13,494 nucleotides of DNA from UBA9676 sp036522155 (GTDB lineage Bacteria > Actinomycetota > Actinomycetes > Streptosporangiales > Streptosporangiaceae): positions 1-13,494 of the forward strand of contig DATDGI010000384.1 in assembly GCA_036522155.1 (NCBI GenBank), written 5' to 3'. The notes under the pieces are model-generated. The model did no database searches. It worked only from the letters and a program-made list of their open reading frames with translations, and was not told where the DNA came from. The translations under genes were made by a program, and so were the position numbers. Below are positions 12,618 through 13,494 of the stretch, piece by piece. Within the stretch, counting starts at the first letter, position 1. Each line of letters opens with the position of its first letter.

Positions 12618-13494
12618 ATGGCCATCGAGACGACACCGGGTGCGGACCAGACCCAGCCTGTTGGCGGGGGAGGCCCCGGCGGCGGGGCGGTTACGAAGCC
12701 CTGGTGGATGAGGCCAGCCGTCCACACCGCGCTCGTCGGCGCGGTGATCGGCTACCTGTTCGGGCACTGGCTCGGCAACGCGCTGGCGCCCAACTTCGCA
12801 CCTGGCGGCGCGAAGTACGGCCAGGCGCTCGGTGACAGCTTTGACATGCCGATCATCCTCGGCTACGTCTGCGGCACGCTCGGCTGGCTGGGCGGGCTCG
12901 GGGTGTTCAACGACATCGGCCGGCTGATGCTCGGCAAGCCGCTGCCGGACATTGAGCACGAGCACGCCGGCGGCCTGGCCAAGTACTTCCGGTACACCCT
13001 CGACCACAAGGTGGTCGGCATCCAGTACCTGTTCGGGATGATCACCTACTTCCTGACCGGCGGGCTGTTCGCCATGGCGATCAGGACCGAGCTGCTCTCG
13101 CCGTCCTACCATGTGCTCACGCCCAGCGCCTACCTCATGGTGGTGGGCGAGCACGGCACCATGATGATGATGATGATGACGTCGGTCATCGTCGGGCCGC
13201 TCGGGAACTACCTGGTGCCGCTCATGATCGGCTCCAAGCGGGTCGCGTTCCCGCGGGTCGAGGCGCTGTCGTTCTGGCTGACCCCGTGCGCCTACATCGT
13301 CTTGCTGTCCGGCACCCTGTTCGGCGGCTGGCCCAACGGCTGGACCGGCTACGCCCCGCTGTCCCTGCAGGCCGGCGAGGGCATGGACAGCTACGCGGTC
13401 GCCTTCAGCATCATGGGCTTCTCGGTCATCCTGGCCGGCTTCAACCTCATCTGCACGATCATCTGCTACCGCGCCCCCGGCATGCGGTGGGGCC
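12618..13494 (+). CDS. Haem-copper oxidase subunit I, 3'-truncated, with extended N-terminus
   Basis: Catalytic subunit that reduces oxygen to water at a haem-copper centre; 292 residues are present before the window edge. Residues 1-30 are Gly-rich. Extra hydrophobic segments at about 36-56 and 77-97 precede the usual helix I, which begins at TLDHKVVGIQYLFG (127-140). The haem a ligand is H179 in GEHGT, followed by six methionines (182-187). GNYLVPLMIG (196-205), FPR (211-213), LSFWL (217-221), GWTGYAPLS (241-249) and YRAPGM (284-289) match conserved subunit I blocks. Relative to Rhodobacter numbering N121 is kept, but D132, N139 and N140 are Arg208, Glu215 and Ala216, so the D-channel entrance is missing. 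Helix VI and the CuB ligands lie beyond the edge. It follows subunit II by 72 bp and has AGAGGTGA before its ATG. The family is certain; the subtype needs the missing C-terminal part. Confidence 0.92.
   Translation, partial: MAIETTPGADQTQPVGGGGPGGGAVTKPWWMRPAVHTALVGAVIGYLFGHWLGNALAPNFAPGGAKYGQALGDSFDMPIILGYVCGTLGWLGGLGVFNDIGRLMLGKPLPDIEHEHAGGLAKYFRYTLDHKVVGIQYLFGMITYFLTGGLFAMAIRTELLSPSYHVLTPSAYLMVVGEHGTMMMMMMTSVIVGPLGNYLVPLMIGSKRVAFPRVEALSFWLTPCAYIVLLSGTLFGGWPNGWTGYAPLSLQAGEGMDSYAVAFSIMGFSVILAGFNLICTIICYRAPGMRWG

Noticed and set aside
11562..13154. Long minus-strand open frame antisense to oxidase genes
   Set aside because: It lies opposite the subunit II and subunit I genes with unmistakable CuA and helix motifs; the composition (His/Arg/Gly/Asp-rich) is that of an antisense shadow.
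1..13494. RNA genes, CRISPR arrays, insertion sequences or attachment sites
   Set aside because: Reading both strands showed no tRNA-like cloverleaf, no regularly spaced repeat-spacer array, no transposase motif and no terminal inverted repeats.

Overview
The window is very GC-rich DNA with strong G/C bias at third codon positions, many GTG starts and purine-rich ribosome binding sites. Together with the protein types (actinobacterial-style DapE, a proline-rich membrane-anchored HtrA, an OmpR/HK pair, a branched oxidase) this points to a high-GC actinomycete. I cannot name the genus. No tRNA, rRNA, CRISPR array, IS element or phage gene was seen; base composition and gene style are uniform, so I see no sign of recent transfer.

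Layout, left to right. (1) 1-955, plus strand: 3' part of dapE (lysine/diaminopimelate synthesis), cut by the window edge. (2) 1013-3642, minus strand: two cell-envelope genes, a NodB-family polysaccharide deacetylase followed by a membrane-anchored HtrA-like protease with a PDZ domain. (3) 3853-7167, plus strand, divergent from the deacetylase: an apparent operon of a DegT-family sugar aminotransferase, an NAD-dependent sugar epimerase/dehydratase and an MGDG-synthase/MurG-like GT-B glycosyltransferase. The four enzyme classes together (aminotransferase, SDR, glycosyltransferase, NodB deacetylase) resemble a pathway that makes an aminated sugar and attaches it to a lipid or envelope carrier. 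(4) 7229-10456, minus strand, tightly packed: response regulator, histidine kinase, TlpA/ResA-type thioredoxin and a small membrane-anchored unknown protein. (5) 10846-13494, plus strand, divergent from the regulator: a membrane-anchored cupredoxin, cytochrome c oxidase subunit II with a complete CuA site, and subunit I (cut by the window edge).

Regions 4 and 5 look like one functional unit: a non-canonical haem-copper oxidase with its own two-component regulator and thiol-disulfide protein, the latter plausibly keeping CuA cysteines reduced. Subunit I is unusual: about 125 extra N-terminal residues with two predicted membrane helices, a run of six methionines after the haem a ligand motif, and loss of the residues that form the entrance of the classical D proton channel. 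The cupredoxin upstream looks like a second, altered CuA-type domain. This oxidase locus is the best candidate for a poorly described system here; the aminosugar/glycosyltransferase cluster is the second.
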